From Bryobacteraceae bacterium (GTDB taxonomy: Bacteria; Acidobacteriota; Terriglobia; Bryobacterales; Bryobacteraceae): a DNA stretch of 64,000 nucleotides. The stretch is taken from the NCBI GenBank assembly GCA_026129905.1, contig JAHCHE010000019.1:1-64000 (forward strand), read 5' to 3'. A program made the translations under genes and the position numbers. The notes under the pieces are model-generated. The model saw nothing but the letters and a program-made list of their open reading frames with translations, searched no databases and was not told the origin of the DNA. Of the stretch, positions 35,110 through 44,203 are shown piece by piece. The stretch's first letter is position 1. The number at the start of each line of letters is the position of its first letter.

Positions 35110-35787
35110 GTGAAACGACGCACGCTCGCACTCAGCCTGTTCGGCATAAGCCTGCTGTTTGGCCAGTCGGACGCGGATAAGCGGTTGGACGCCGCAGCCG
35201 ACATGTTCACAGAAACGATGGAAATGAAGGATCAGGGAATTCCGCAGGACCTGCTCAACAAGTCGCACTGCCTGGTTCTGATCCCCGGCTTGAAGAAAGG
35301 CGCCTTTATCGTAGGCGGCAGTTTTGGGCGGGGATTCGTCACCTGCCGGAGCGCAGGTGGAGAAGGCTGGTCCGCCCCGGCGTCGGTCCGGCTGGAGGGC
35401 GGCAGTTTCGGTTTGCAGATCGGCGGTTCGGAAACCGACCTCATTCTGCTGGTGATGAACGAGACAGGCATGGGCAAGCTGCTGTCCAGCAAGTTCACGC
35501 TTGGCGCGGACGCTTCAGCGGCGGCGGGCCCGGTGGGGCGAACGGCGGCGGCGGAGACGGACGCGCAGATGCGGGCTGAAATCCTGGCATACTCGCGGGC
35601 GCGCGGCGTCTTTGCGGGCATCTCGCTCAAAGGCTCGACGCTCCGTCCGGACAACCGGGCGAACAAGGAACTGTACGGCAAAGAAGTGGCCAACAGGGAT
35701 GTCGTGACGTCAGGGATGACGCCGCCGGCGGGGGCGAGCAAGCTCCTGAGCACGCTGAACAAGTACTCGCCGCGCAAAGCTTCCTGA
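35110..35787 (+). CDS. secreted SYLF-domain (YSC84/Ysc84-like) lipid-binding protein
   Basis: 225 residues; GTG start after GGGAGG. Sec signal MKRRTLALSLFGISLLFGQ. SYLF domain features: KSHCLVLIPGLKKGAFIVGGSFGRGFVTCRS, SVRLEGGSFGLQIGGSETDLILLVMNETGM and FTLGADASAAAGPVGRTAAAETD, the last with the family's conserved acidic/glycine pattern. Eukaryotic homologues bind phosphoinositides; bacterial members are exported and of unknown role. Confidence 0.85.
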   Translation: MKRRTLALSLFGISLLFGQSDADKRLDAAADMFTETMEMKDQGIPQDLLNKSHCLVLIPGLKKGAFIVGGSFGRGFVTCRSAGGEGWSAPASVRLEGGSFGLQIGGSETDLILLVMNETGMGKLLSSKFTLGADASAAAGPVGRTAAAETDAQMRAEILAYSRARGVFAGISLKGSTLRPDNRANKELYGKEVANRDVVTSGMTPPAGASKLLSTLNKYSPRKAS

Positions 35788-35834
35788 GCAGCCGTTCTGC
35801 GTCAGCTCCCGCTGGGTAGGGCTAAGATAGGGGA

Positions 35835-38570
35835 GTGCCTTATCCCGAACTTCCCGCTCCCCGCGGCCGCGGCCGCCTCGCCGTCATCGTCATCGCTCTG
35901 TTCGTTCTGCTGATCAGCGCACGCACCATCGCAACCTTCATCATCGACTACAACTGGTGGCGGGAAATGGACCAGCTCTCGACCTGGTTCAGCATGCTCA
36001 GCTACCGGCTGATTCCGACGATCGTCGCCGCGCTGATTGCTATCGGCGTGCTGATGGTCGCTCACTCGCGAGGGCTGCGGTTCGCGGAAGTGGGGCGCAT
36101 CTACAATCCCTGGTACTGGCGGATCGTGCTGCTGATCCTGGTGGTGGTGGGCTTTATCGTCGGGACGTCGAGCATCGACACCTGGGCGGTGGTGCGGTTC
36201 TTTGGCGGACGCAACCTTCCGCCCGAGACCTTGGGGTGGCAGGAACCGGTGTTCGGGCGGCCTCTGACTTTTTTCCTGTTCGACCTGCCGTTCTATTCGA
36301 TCCTGCGCGGATACGTGCTCGCGGTAACGTTCGCGGCGGCGTTCGTGTACTGGGTTACCGCCCGCGGCTGGCAATTGAAGGACCAGTTGCCGGAGATCCA
36401 GCAAACGCAGGAAGTGGATCCGCGAATGTTCCGGCTCGAGGGCGGCTTGGAGTCCAAGTTTCTGCGGGGGGCGGCGGCGGTGTTTTTGGTGGCGCTGGCG
36501 ACGCGGTACTTCCTCGGCCGGTACGAGATGGTCTACAACGAGCACGGCTTTATGGTCGGGGTGGACTGGGTGAACGAGAATATCACCCTTCCGCTGCAAT
36601 GGCTGGTGATCGCGTGGTGTCTTCTGGCGGCGGCGTTCGTGTGGATGGGGCGCTGGGTCTGGGCGGTATCGCTGATCGTAGTGCTGGCGCTCCACGCGAT
36701 TGTGCCGCGGGTCGTCGGCGCCGTATACGTGCGGCCGAACGAAATCGCGATCCAAAGGCCATATATCAACACGCATATTCACGCCAGCCGGGCGGCGTTC
36801 AGCCTCGACCGCCGAGCGAAGGAGTTCGAATACCAGGCGCAACTGGAGTCGGCGATCGATCCCTCGCAGCACAAGGCGTTGTTCGACAATGTACGGCTTT
36901 GGGACTGGCGCGCCTTCCACGACACCATCAGCCAGATCCAGGCACTGCGCACCTATTATGTGTTCAGCGACTCGGACGTGGACCGCTACGTCATCGATGG
37001 ACAGCTACGGCAGGTGATGCTATCGCCGCGGGAACTCGACATCCGGCAGCTTCCCGACGCGCAGACGAGCTGGATCAATCCTCATTTCGTGTACACGCAC
37101 GGCTACGGCATGGTGATGGCGGAGGCGAATCGGATCACCGCCAATGGGCTTCCGGTGCTGTTTGTGCAAGACGCGCCGCCGACGGTGAAAGCGGCGAACC
37201 TCAAGCTGACGCGGCCGGAGATCTACTACGGCGAGGTGAACCACGAACCGGTCTTCGTGCGGACGAAAGAAAGGGAATTCAACTATCCATCGGGCGCGGA
37301 GAACGTGTTTTCGCGGTACGAAGGCACGGGGGGATTTCCGGTGTCGTCGCTGCCGATGCGGGTGGCTTCGGCGCTCGCCTACGGCGACGTCAACATCCTG
37401 CTGACCTCGGTGCTGACCGGCGAAAGCCGGATGATGATCCGGCGGAAGGTCCGTCCGCGGCTTCAGGAACTGGCGGGCTTCATCGCGTGGGACGAAGATC
37501 CGTACCTGGTGCTGACCGACGAGGGCCGGCTGGTGTGGACGCTGGACGGTTACACGACCTCACGGGCGCACCCGTATTCGCAGACCTTCCGGTTCGCCGG
37601 GCTGGCGCCGCTGAACTACATCCGGAATTCCGTCAAGGCGACAGTAGACGCCTATAGCGGGGAGACCCGGTTGTATATCTTCGACTCCGAGGACCCCATC
37701 ATCCAGTCGTACCGGCAGCTCTTTCCGAAGCTGTTCCTACCCGAGTCGGAAATGCCGCAGGATCTACGTCTTCATGCGCGCTATCCGATGACAATGTTCC
37801 GCATCCAGGCCGAGGTGTACCGGACGTTCCACATGTTGGACCCGCAGGCCTTTTATAACAAAGAGGACGTCTGGGATATCGCACGCAACATTTACGGGCA
37901 GGAAGCGCAGGCGCAGGCGCTGACGCCGATTTACGTGGTGGCCACGGTTCCGGGCGAGGACCAGGCGGAGTTTCTCCTCATCCTGCCGTTCACGCCGCGT
38001 AACAAGGACAATCTCATCGGCCTGATGTTGGCGCGGTGCGATGGCCCGAAGTTGGGCGAGCTGCTGTTCCTGCAGCTTTCCAAGCAGGAGCTGTTCTTCG
38101 GGACGATGCAGATCGAGGCGCGCATCAACCAGGACCAGATCATCAGCAAGGATCTGAGCCTGTGGAACCAGCAGGGCTCTCAGGTATTGCGGGGCCAGCT
38201 CATGGTGCTTCCGGTGGAGCAGACTCTGGTCTACATCGAGCCGCTGTACATCCAGGCGGCGCAGGCGCGGATGCCGCAGCTTAAGAAGGTTGTGCTGGCG
38301 ATGGGGAACCGCCTGATCTACCGCGACACCTACGAAGAGGCGCTGGAAGAACTTGCGAGTCTCGGCGGCCTCGAGCCTCCACCGCCGCGCGGCGAGCTAT
38401 TGACCCAGGTAAAGGAGCCGCCTCCAGCGGCCGCATCGCCGCCGCCGGGAGTCGACCGGCGAGTGGAGACGATCCGCAGCCATCTCCGGCGATACCGCGA
38501 GCTGTCGGCCGAAGGGCGGTGGGCCGAAGCAGGCCGGGAGTTGGAACAACTGGAGTCGCTGGTGAAATAG
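35835..38570 (+). CDS. UPF0182 family membrane protein
   Basis: 911 residues. Seven predicted N-terminal helices (from LAVIVIALFVLLISARTIATFIIDYNWW through ALHAIVPRVVGAVYV) are followed by a large outside domain with family motifs LDRRAKEFEYQAQL, YYVFSDSDVDRYVIDGQLRQVMLSPREL, WINPHFVYTHGYGMVMAEAN and DEDPYLVLTDEGRLVWTLDGYTTS. Function unknown across bacteria. The start is a GTG with a purine run immediately before it (too close to act as Shine-Dalgarno) and TAAGAT at 35823-35828, suggesting a leaderless mRNA. Confidence 0.9.
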   Translation: MPYPELPAPRGRGRLAVIVIALFVLLISARTIATFIIDYNWWREMDQLSTWFSMLSYRLIPTIVAALIAIGVLMVAHSRGLRFAEVGRIYNPWYWRIVLLILVVVGFIVGTSSIDTWAVVRFFGGRNLPPETLGWQEPVFGRPLTFFLFDLPFYSILRGYVLAVTFAAAFVYWVTARGWQLKDQLPEIQQTQEVDPRMFRLEGGLESKFLRGAAAVFLVALATRYFLGRYEMVYNEHGFMVGVDWVNENITLPLQWLVIAWCLLAAAFVWMGRWVWAVSLIVVLALHAIVPRVVGAVYVRPNEIAIQRPYINTHIHASRAAFSLDRRAKEFEYQAQLESAIDPSQHKALFDNVRLWDWRAFHDTISQIQALRTYYVFSDSDVDRYVIDGQLRQVMLSPRELDIRQLPDAQTSWINPHFVYTHGYGMVMAEANRITANGLPVLFVQDAPPTVKAANLKLTRPEIYYGEVNHEPVFVRTKEREFNYPSGAENVFSRYEGTGGFPVSSLPMRVASALAYGDVNILLTSVLTGESRMMIRRKVRPRLQELAGFIAWDEDPYLVLTDEGRLVWTLDGYTTSRAHPYSQTFRFAGLAPLNYIRNSVKATVDAYSGETRLYIFDSEDPIIQSYRQLFPKLFLPESEMPQDLRLHARYPMTMFRIQAEVYRTFHMLDPQAFYNKEDVWDIARNIYGQEAQAQALTPIYVVATVPGEDQAEFLLILPFTPRNKDNLIGLMLARCDGPKLGELLFLQLSKQELFFGTMQIEARINQDQIISKDLSLWNQQGSQVLRGQLMVLPVEQTLVYIEPLYIQAAQARMPQLKKVVLAMGNRLIYRDTYEEALEELASLGGLEPPPPRGELLTQVKEPPPAAASPPPGVDRRVETIRSHLRRYRELSAEGRWAEAGRELEQLESLVK

Positions 38571-38574
38571 GCCG

Positions 38575-38643
38575 AGCCGACCGATACGGTGCGAGTGGCG
38601 GCGGCCGGGTGGCAGCCGCCTTCGAATCCGGCTTCGGTCGGCT
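38575..38643. terminator. nested inverted repeats between convergent genes
   Basis: Outer 10-bp stem AGCCGACCGA (38575-38584) with TCGGTCGGCT (38634-38643); inside, GGCGGC (38597-38602) with GCCGCC (38615-38620). The structure spans nearly the whole 76-bp gap between two convergent genes. Likely bidirectional terminator or 3' barrier. Confidence 0.45.
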
Positions 38644-38646
38644 GGG

Positions 38647-40032
38647 CTATCGCTGGATCACGTTCAGCCGGTAGTGATGGATCTCGGCGGGCGGGCGTTC
38701 TCTGGTGCGCTTGGTCTGGTACATCCGTTCCTTGGCCGCAGCCACGAGTGTGGCGAACAGCTCGTGCTCAGCTTCGGATGATCCCCAATAGAACAGGATC
38801 GAAGCGGTTCCCACGGAGCGAATCTGGTAATCCCAGAGGCTCTCGGAGACGTATTGCAGCCGCCGGTGCGCCTTGGGGCCGTTTTCGTTCGGGAGAACGA
38901 TCAGGTACTCATCTTCACCAGAAGCGAAAGCGGCATCCTGATCGGTGAGCAGTGATTCGATCAGCCTTTCGACCGCCTGGCTGGCCTCGGGAGAATCCTG
39001 AGGTTTGGTTCCGGACTTGCCCCTCCCGCGGCCAAATCCGACGGCAATCACGGTCCCGCAAAACGGCAACGCGCTCTGGAGCGCTTCCTCAAGCGCCGCC
39101 CCGCCTTGCATTCCCGAGGGAAGCGCCAGCCGGTTCTGCTCGCGTTCCTGCGGCGGTTCGGTGGAGTGAACGGCTTCGGCCAACGCCGCGGCATCCGCGG
39201 TAACCGGTCCCACTCCGGTTTCCGGCTCGACGGGAGGTTCCGAGTCTGGAGGAAACGTCTCATCCGCCGGCTCACGGGGACTCTCTCCGATCCGGGTTTC
39301 GGCAGGCGCCGCTTCGTCAGGCGCTTCAGCTTCCAGGACTTGGCTCCCGAACTCCGACTCCTGGGGCGGCTCAGCCTTCGGTTGCTCAGGCAGCGCAACT
39401 TCTTCGACCGCTTCGGCGGGAAGGTCTGAGGGTTCCTCCTCCGTCATCCCGGCTACATCTTCTTCAGTTTCAAAGCCTTCCACGGCGCGGCAGCGCTCGA
39501 TGGTGTCGATGGACATCACTTTCGCGCCTCCATTCCGCTTGTTCCTGGCTTCGTCGGGTTCGGGCGCGGTTTCCACCAGCCTGGGCAGCGAGGGTGGGGG
39601 CTCCGGCGGAGGTGGCGCTTTAGGATGAGGCTGGATCTGCGTCTCCGCATCCTTCTGCACGCCCACTTCCGGTTCCGGTCGCGAGGTGACGATCGGAGGC
39701 TTGCGCGGCTCGGTCACTCCCGAGCCACTCGTTTCCCGGTTCGGCGGCTTTACAGGAGGGGATGCCGGCCGTTCCGGCGCAAACGGAGGCCTGGGGGAAG
39801 GCGGGCTTTCCGGCGCCGGGAGGCTAATCCTTGCCGCCGGCTGTTCCCTGGCGGACCGGCTGGGCGGCTCCCGCTGACTCCTCTCCTCCTGCCGGACGAG
39901 TAACTCAATCGTGTGTTCCCGCAGTACCTCGTTGTTTCCTTTGAGGAAGTCGCAAACGAGTGCGACGAACAGAGCCCCCAACAGGAGCAGGAGGCTTACG
40001 AAAATCTGAAGCTGTAGGGCATCTAAGTCCAT
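38647..40032 (-). CDS. membrane-anchored Pro-rich protein with degenerate GGDEF domain
   Basis: 461 residues. One N-terminal helix (about 8-28, QIFVSLLLLLGALFVALVCDFL) then a long Pro/Glu-rich low-complexity linker (about 55-320). The C-terminal about 140 residues resemble a GGDEF domain: SGEDEYLIVLPNENG with GEDEY (about 372-376) at the catalytic G-G-D/E-E-F loop, SVGTASILFYWGSSE at the position of the S-I-G-x-A strand, and LVAAAKERMYQTKR matching the terminal A-D-x-A-M-Y-x-A-K helix. With GEDEY it could be active or a c-di-GMP/GTP sensor. It may transmit envelope signals. Confidence 0.65.
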   Translation of the reverse strand: MDLDALQLQIFVSLLLLLGALFVALVCDFLKGNNEVLREHTIELLVRQEERSQREPPSRSAREQPAARISLPAPESPPSPRPPFAPERPASPPVKPPNRETSGSGVTEPRKPPIVTSRPEPEVGVQKDAETQIQPHPKAPPPPEPPPSLPRLVETAPEPDEARNKRNGGAKVMSIDTIERCRAVEGFETEEDVAGMTEEEPSDLPAEAVEEVALPEQPKAEPPQESEFGSQVLEAEAPDEAAPAETRIGESPREPADETFPPDSEPPVEPETGVGPVTADAAALAEAVHSTEPPQEREQNRLALPSGMQGGAALEEALQSALPFCGTVIAVGFGRGRGKSGTKPQDSPEASQAVERLIESLLTDQDAAFASGEDEYLIVLPNENGPKAHRRLQYVSESLWDYQIRSVGTASILFYWGSSEAEHELFATLVAAAKERMYQTKRTRERPPAEIHHYRLNVIQR

Positions 40033-40171
40033 AGCCGCTTCCCTTCTTATCGACGGCCTTAGAGGGAAAGTATAGGTGGTTCGGCTAATTTCTCGGAGAT
40101 CGTAGATCCTACAGCGATTTCAGGCGGGCCCAAGGGGGTCCCCCGAGCGCCCGCGACGCGTCCGCCGCCAG

Positions 40172-40996
40172 CTAGAGCGGGAATCTGCCGTAGGGAACCG
40201 AGCGAGTCTGGGTCTTGCGGCTGGGCAAGGGACCGTCTCCGGTCCCCGAAGGCCGCCGGAGCGCGGGCGCTCCGAAATCCAGGTCCGCTTCGGTAAAAGT
40301 CAGCGTGCGGTCCAGAACCATATCGAGCGTAGTCCCCTTGGCCAGGACGGCGTCGGGGCCGCGCGTCAGAAGAACGCCGACCAGTCCGGCGGTGGCGCCG
40401 GCGGCCGCGCCGATGCCCGCGCCCATGCCAGTGTGTCCGCCAACGGCGCCGCCCAGTGCGCCTACGGATGCGCCTGCCGCGGCTACCTCACCCACGGTAC
40501 GCGCGTCACCCGACTTGTTTCCCTCGCTCTTGATGGTGCCTTCGTCGCGATTCAGTTCTTCGCTCGCCCGGCCGTCCATCGCGCCGATACGGGCCCGGAA
40601 GTCGCGCGTCACGCCATTGGGCAGAGTCAGCGAATCGAATCGGACATACAGTTCACCCCGCCCCTTCACGCGTCCCGGCCGCTTCACGCTGGTCACGGTG
40701 CCGGCCACGTAGCTGCCGGGCGGGATAACAATCCGGCCGTTCACCATGATGGGAAACACGGTCTCGAGATAGATCCGGTCGCCGATGGCGGAATTTCTGG
40801 TGCTGACGCTGTTGATCATGCTCAGCGGAATCCGGGTACCGGGATCCACCGCGAACTGGTCCGGCGCCGCCGGGCGCTCCACCGCCTGCGCCGGCGAGGC
40901 CGCGGGCGGCTCGTTTTCCTGCGCCGACAGAATCATGCCGAAACCGAGAATCGCCAGGGCTAGACAAACTGCCATTCCTGTTGTCCTTGACGCCAT
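40172..40996 (-). CDS. exported VirB10/TrbI-like domain protein
   Basis: 274 residues if started at the second ATG, which has GTGGAG five bases upstream; the first in-frame ATG adds four residues. Signal or anchor MAVCLALAILGFGMILSAQ, then a beta-rich domain: TRIPLSMINSVSTRNSAIGDRIYLETVFPIMVNGRIVIPPGSYVAGTVTSVKRPGRVKGRGELYVRFDSLTLPNG. This pattern (release of high/low-molecular-weight forms, promoter of pore) resembles the TrbI/VirB10 beta-barrel repeat found alone in many acidobacterial proteins. A glycine/alanine stretch and LAKGTTLDMVLDRTLTF follow. No conjugation genes are nearby. Confidence 0.6.
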   Translation of the reverse strand: MASRTTGMAVCLALAILGFGMILSAQENEPPAASPAQAVERPAAPDQFAVDPGTRIPLSMINSVSTRNSAIGDRIYLETVFPIMVNGRIVIPPGSYVAGTVTSVKRPGRVKGRGELYVRFDSLTLPNGVTRDFRARIGAMDGRASEELNRDEGTIKSEGNKSGDARTVGEVAAAGASVGALGGAVGGHTGMGAGIGAAAGATAGLVGVLLTRGPDAVLAKGTTLDMVLDRTLTFTEADLDFGAPALRRPSGTGDGPLPSRKTQTRSVPYGRFPL

Positions 40997-41216
40997 TTTA
41001 CTCCACATTCCCGTAGACGCATGCTAACGCGCGACGGTTTGAGGTTTGATGCGCCTGCTGCCGGCGCCGGCCCTTCCGACCGGCTTATGTCGGCGCGCTG
41101 CGGGGTGCGGTGTCAAATCCGCTAACGCGATATTGCGGGTTCGTAACCCTTTCCTGACCCTGAGAGGCGAATTTGCACTCCACTTTTTGTTAGGTTTGCA
41201 TTAAAATAAAGTTGCA

Positions 41217-42212
41217 ATGCTGTTACAGCAGCTTTGTTTGCTTGCGGTTACAGGCCTTCCGGGAATCGCCGCCCTCATCGGAGATCCTGGCTCGGGCGCG
41301 TGGGAGCGCCTCGTTCAATCGGCCTTGGCCGAAGCGCAGGCGGGACGATACGACCTCTCCGAGGAGAAGCTGAACGCCGCGCTGACTCTGGCCGAGAGCG
41401 ACGAACTGCGAACGGCGCTCACGCTAAACCTGCTCGGTTCCGTTTACGTCGACCTTGGCCGCTATCTCGAAGCGGAGCGGTGTAACCGCCGGGCCATCCT
41501 GATCTGGGACCGCGCGGCGCCGCCCGCCGATCTCAGGTTGTGCCGGGCGCTGGAAAATCTCGGCCGGGCATATGTCCGGATGGGCCGCTATTCCAATGCC
41601 GAAACGCTGTTCCGCCGGTCGCTGCTGATCCGGCAGAACGCGAGCGGCGTGACAGAAGAGGGGGTGGCGGCGGCGCTGAACAACCTGGGGGAGGTCTACC
41701 GGCTGCAAGGAATGAGCGGCGACGCCGAGCGGATGTTCCGCGAATCGCTCGCGTTTTCGGAATCGGCTGGCGATCCCGACGACCTGGATGCCGCCGCGTC
41801 GCTGAACAACCTCGCGACGCTGTACGCCGACCAGGGACAATCGGAAGCGGCTGGGGCGTGTTACCGGCGCGCGGTAGCGATATGGCGGAACGCGCTGGGC
41901 GACAGGCATCCGGTTTACGCCAAGGGTCTGACGAACCTGGCGGCGGCCTACGCCGAATCCGGCCGCAGGAGCGAAGCCGAAGCGTTGTACCGGGAGGCGC
42001 TGGGCATCGCCGAAGAAGCGCTGGGCCCGGACAACCGGCAAGTGGGCTGGATCCTGTCCAACTACGCGGTCCTGCTTCGCAGCGCGGGAAGGAAGGACGA
42101 AGCGGCGAAACTGGACAAGCGGGCCCGCGACATTCTGAACCGTCACGCCCGCGAGAACCTGCTGAACCACACGGTGGACGTCAACGAACTCCGCCGGAGA
42201 AACGGCAGGTAG
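41217..42212 (+). CDS. TPR (kinesin-light-chain-like) protein
   Basis: 331 residues with a hydrophobic start MLLQQLCLLAVTGLPGIAALIG (possible weak signal) and five to six 42-residue TPRs (LNLLGSVYVDLGRYLEAERCNRRAI, ALNNLGEVYRLQGMSGDAERMFRESL, ASLNNLATLYADQGQSEAAGACYRRAV, LTNLAAAYAESGRRSEAEALYREAL). It is closely similar in plan to the 449-residue TPR protein near 19 kb. No Shine-Dalgarno; TAAAAT at 41202-41207 lies ten bases before the ATG. Confidence 0.82.
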   Translation: MLLQQLCLLAVTGLPGIAALIGDPGSGAWERLVQSALAEAQAGRYDLSEEKLNAALTLAESDELRTALTLNLLGSVYVDLGRYLEAERCNRRAILIWDRAAPPADLRLCRALENLGRAYVRMGRYSNAETLFRRSLLIRQNASGVTEEGVAAALNNLGEVYRLQGMSGDAERMFRESLAFSESAGDPDDLDAAASLNNLATLYADQGQSEAAGACYRRAVAIWRNALGDRHPVYAKGLTNLAAAYAESGRRSEAEALYREALGIAEEALGPDNRQVGWILSNYAVLLRSAGRKDEAAKLDKRARDILNRHARENLLNHTVDVNELRRRNGR

Positions 42213-42241
42213 CGCCGTCCGGCTGTGCGACAATCTCGAAG

Positions 42242-44182
42242 GTGCGAACCCTGCGGATTGGCGTGGATGCCGGCGGTACGTTCACCGATTTCGCGGTATT
42301 GCGCGCCGACGGGCGCGTCGAGAGCTTTAAAATCCGGTCCGATCCGCGGAATCCAGCCCGGGTGATCCTTGAAGGGATCCGCCGCGCGGCCGGAGACGAG
42401 CCGGTGGAAGTCATTCACGGATCCACCGTCGCCACCAACGCCCTGCTCGAACGCAAAGGCGCGCGTACCGTTTTCGTCACGACGGAAGGATTCGAGGAGC
42501 TGATCCGCATCGGCCGGCAGAACCGGCGCCGTCTCTACGACCTGACCCCCGAATTGAAGGAGGGCTTGGTAGCGGCGGCGGACTGCCTGGGACTGGCGGA
42601 GCGAACGCATTTCGACGGCGCCATCGCCCTCCGCCCCTCCGCCGACGCCTTGAAACGCCTGCGGGAGGCGGTGAAGCGACGCAGGGGCGCCTCGGTTGCG
42701 ATCTGCCTTCTCCACTCGTACCGGAATGCGGCCAACGAGAAGCTCGCGGCCGACGCGTTGAAAGACGCCGGCTATGTCTGCTGCTCGCACGAAGTCTCGC
42801 CGGAGTTCCGCGAGTTCGAGCGCGCCAGCACCACAGTGGTCAACGCGTACGTAGGTCCGTTGATGGACGCCTACCTCGGAGAACTGGACCGCGCCGGCTC
42901 GGGCCGCCTCTCGATTCTGCAATCGAACGGCGGGTTCATGAGCGCGCGAGAAGCGCGGCGCCACGCGGTGCGGACCGTGCTCTCGGGACCGGCGGGCGGC
43001 GTGGTGGGCGCGGTGGAGATGGCCAAAGCCTCGGGCTATTCCCGCGTCCTTGGCTTCGATATGGGCGGGACCTCGACGGACGTCAGCCTGGCCGAAGGAC
43101 GCCCGCGCGAAACCACGGAAGCGTCGGTGGACGGCTTTCCCATCCGCGTTCCGATGCTCGACATCCATACGGTGGGCGCGGGAGGAGGATCGATCGCAAG
43201 GGTGGACGAAGGCGGGTTGCTCCGGGTGGGTCCGGAAAGCGCGGGCGCCGATCCGGGTCCGGCCTGCTACGGCGTGGGCGAAGAGCCCACGGTCACCGAC
43301 GCGCACGTCGTTCTGGGGCGAATCGCCGCGCGCCAGTTCCTGGGGGGCGCAATGGACATCGATCCGGAACGTTCGCTCCGCGCCGTCCGCAAGATCGGCG
43401 CGCGGCTGGGCCTGAGCGAGGTCGCCGCCGCGCAGGGAATTCTCCGCGTGGCCGACGCCAACATGCAGCGCGCCATCCGAACCGTCTCGGTCGAGCGGGG
43501 GCACGATCCGCGCGAGTTCGCGTTGGCGGCGTTCGGCGGTTGCGGCGGCCTGCACGCGTGCGCGCTGGCAGAGGAACTCGGGATCCGAACGGTGATCGTG
43601 CCACGGCACGCCGGAGCGTTATCCGCGCTGGGCATGCTGATGGCCGATCGGGTGCGCGACTACGCGGCGGGCGCGCTCGGGCGGACCGACCTGGCGCGGT
43701 TGTTTCGCGAACTCGAGCGGCGCGCTCTCCGCGAGTCGCCGGAAGCGGAGCTCGAGCGGTTCGCGGACGCTCGCTACGCGGGTCAGAGCTACGAACTCAC
43801 CATTGGTTGGGACGAGGCCGCGCTGGCGGACCGCTTCCATCGCGAGCACGCGCGCGTCTACGGGTATGCGAATCCGAAGAAACCCGTAGAAATCGTGACT
43901 TTGCGCGTGCGTGCGAGGACCGCGGTTTCCAAGCCGAAGCTCAAGGGACCGGAGGAGGGTCCGACGCAGGACGGGCCGCGCGAGCGCCGGCGCGTGCACG
44001 TAGGAGGGCGGTGGCGTATCCTGAGCGCCTATCGGCGCGAAGAAGTTACTTTTCACGCGGCGAACGGTCCCGCGCTGGTGGTGGATTACGGCGCAACCAC
44101 GCTGGCGCTTGAGAGTTGGACGCTGCGCCGGGACGGGACCGGGAACCTCGTGCTGACGCGCCGCTCCGGCCGCCCGTCATAA
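42242..44182 (+). CDS. hydantoinase A/5-oxoprolinase family protein (HyuA-like)
   Basis: 646 residues from a GTG giving MRTLRIGVDAGGTFTDFAVL, the ATPase P-loop-like start of HyuA. The second actin-like half contains SGPAGGVVGAVEMAKASGYSRVLGFDMGGTSTDVSL, and FALAAFGGCGGLHACALAEELGI is the conserved C-terminal block. These ATP-dependent enzymes open hydantoins or 5-oxoproline, or carboxylate acetone-type substrates, normally with a HyuB subunit. No hyuB is adjacent here, so either it lies elsewhere or the protein acts alone. It begins 29 bp after the TPR gene. Confidence 0.85.
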   Translation: MRTLRIGVDAGGTFTDFAVLRADGRVESFKIRSDPRNPARVILEGIRRAAGDEPVEVIHGSTVATNALLERKGARTVFVTTEGFEELIRIGRQNRRRLYDLTPELKEGLVAAADCLGLAERTHFDGAIALRPSADALKRLREAVKRRRGASVAICLLHSYRNAANEKLAADALKDAGYVCCSHEVSPEFREFERASTTVVNAYVGPLMDAYLGELDRAGSGRLSILQSNGGFMSAREARRHAVRTVLSGPAGGVVGAVEMAKASGYSRVLGFDMGGTSTDVSLAEGRPRETTEASVDGFPIRVPMLDIHTVGAGGGSIARVDEGGLLRVGPESAGADPGPACYGVGEEPTVTDAHVVLGRIAARQFLGGAMDIDPERSLRAVRKIGARLGLSEVAAAQGILRVADANMQRAIRTVSVERGHDPREFALAAFGGCGGLHACALAEELGIRTVIVPRHAGALSALGMLMADRVRDYAAGALGRTDLARLFRELERRALRESPEAELERFADARYAGQSYELTIGWDEAALADRFHREHARVYGYANPKKPVEIVTLRVRARTAVSKPKLKGPEEGPTQDGPRERRRVHVGGRWRILSAYRREEVTFHAANGPALVVDYGATTLALESWTLRRDGTGNLVLTRRSGRPS

Positions 44183-44203
44183 TAAAGGCAGCGGCCTCTG
44201 CCA

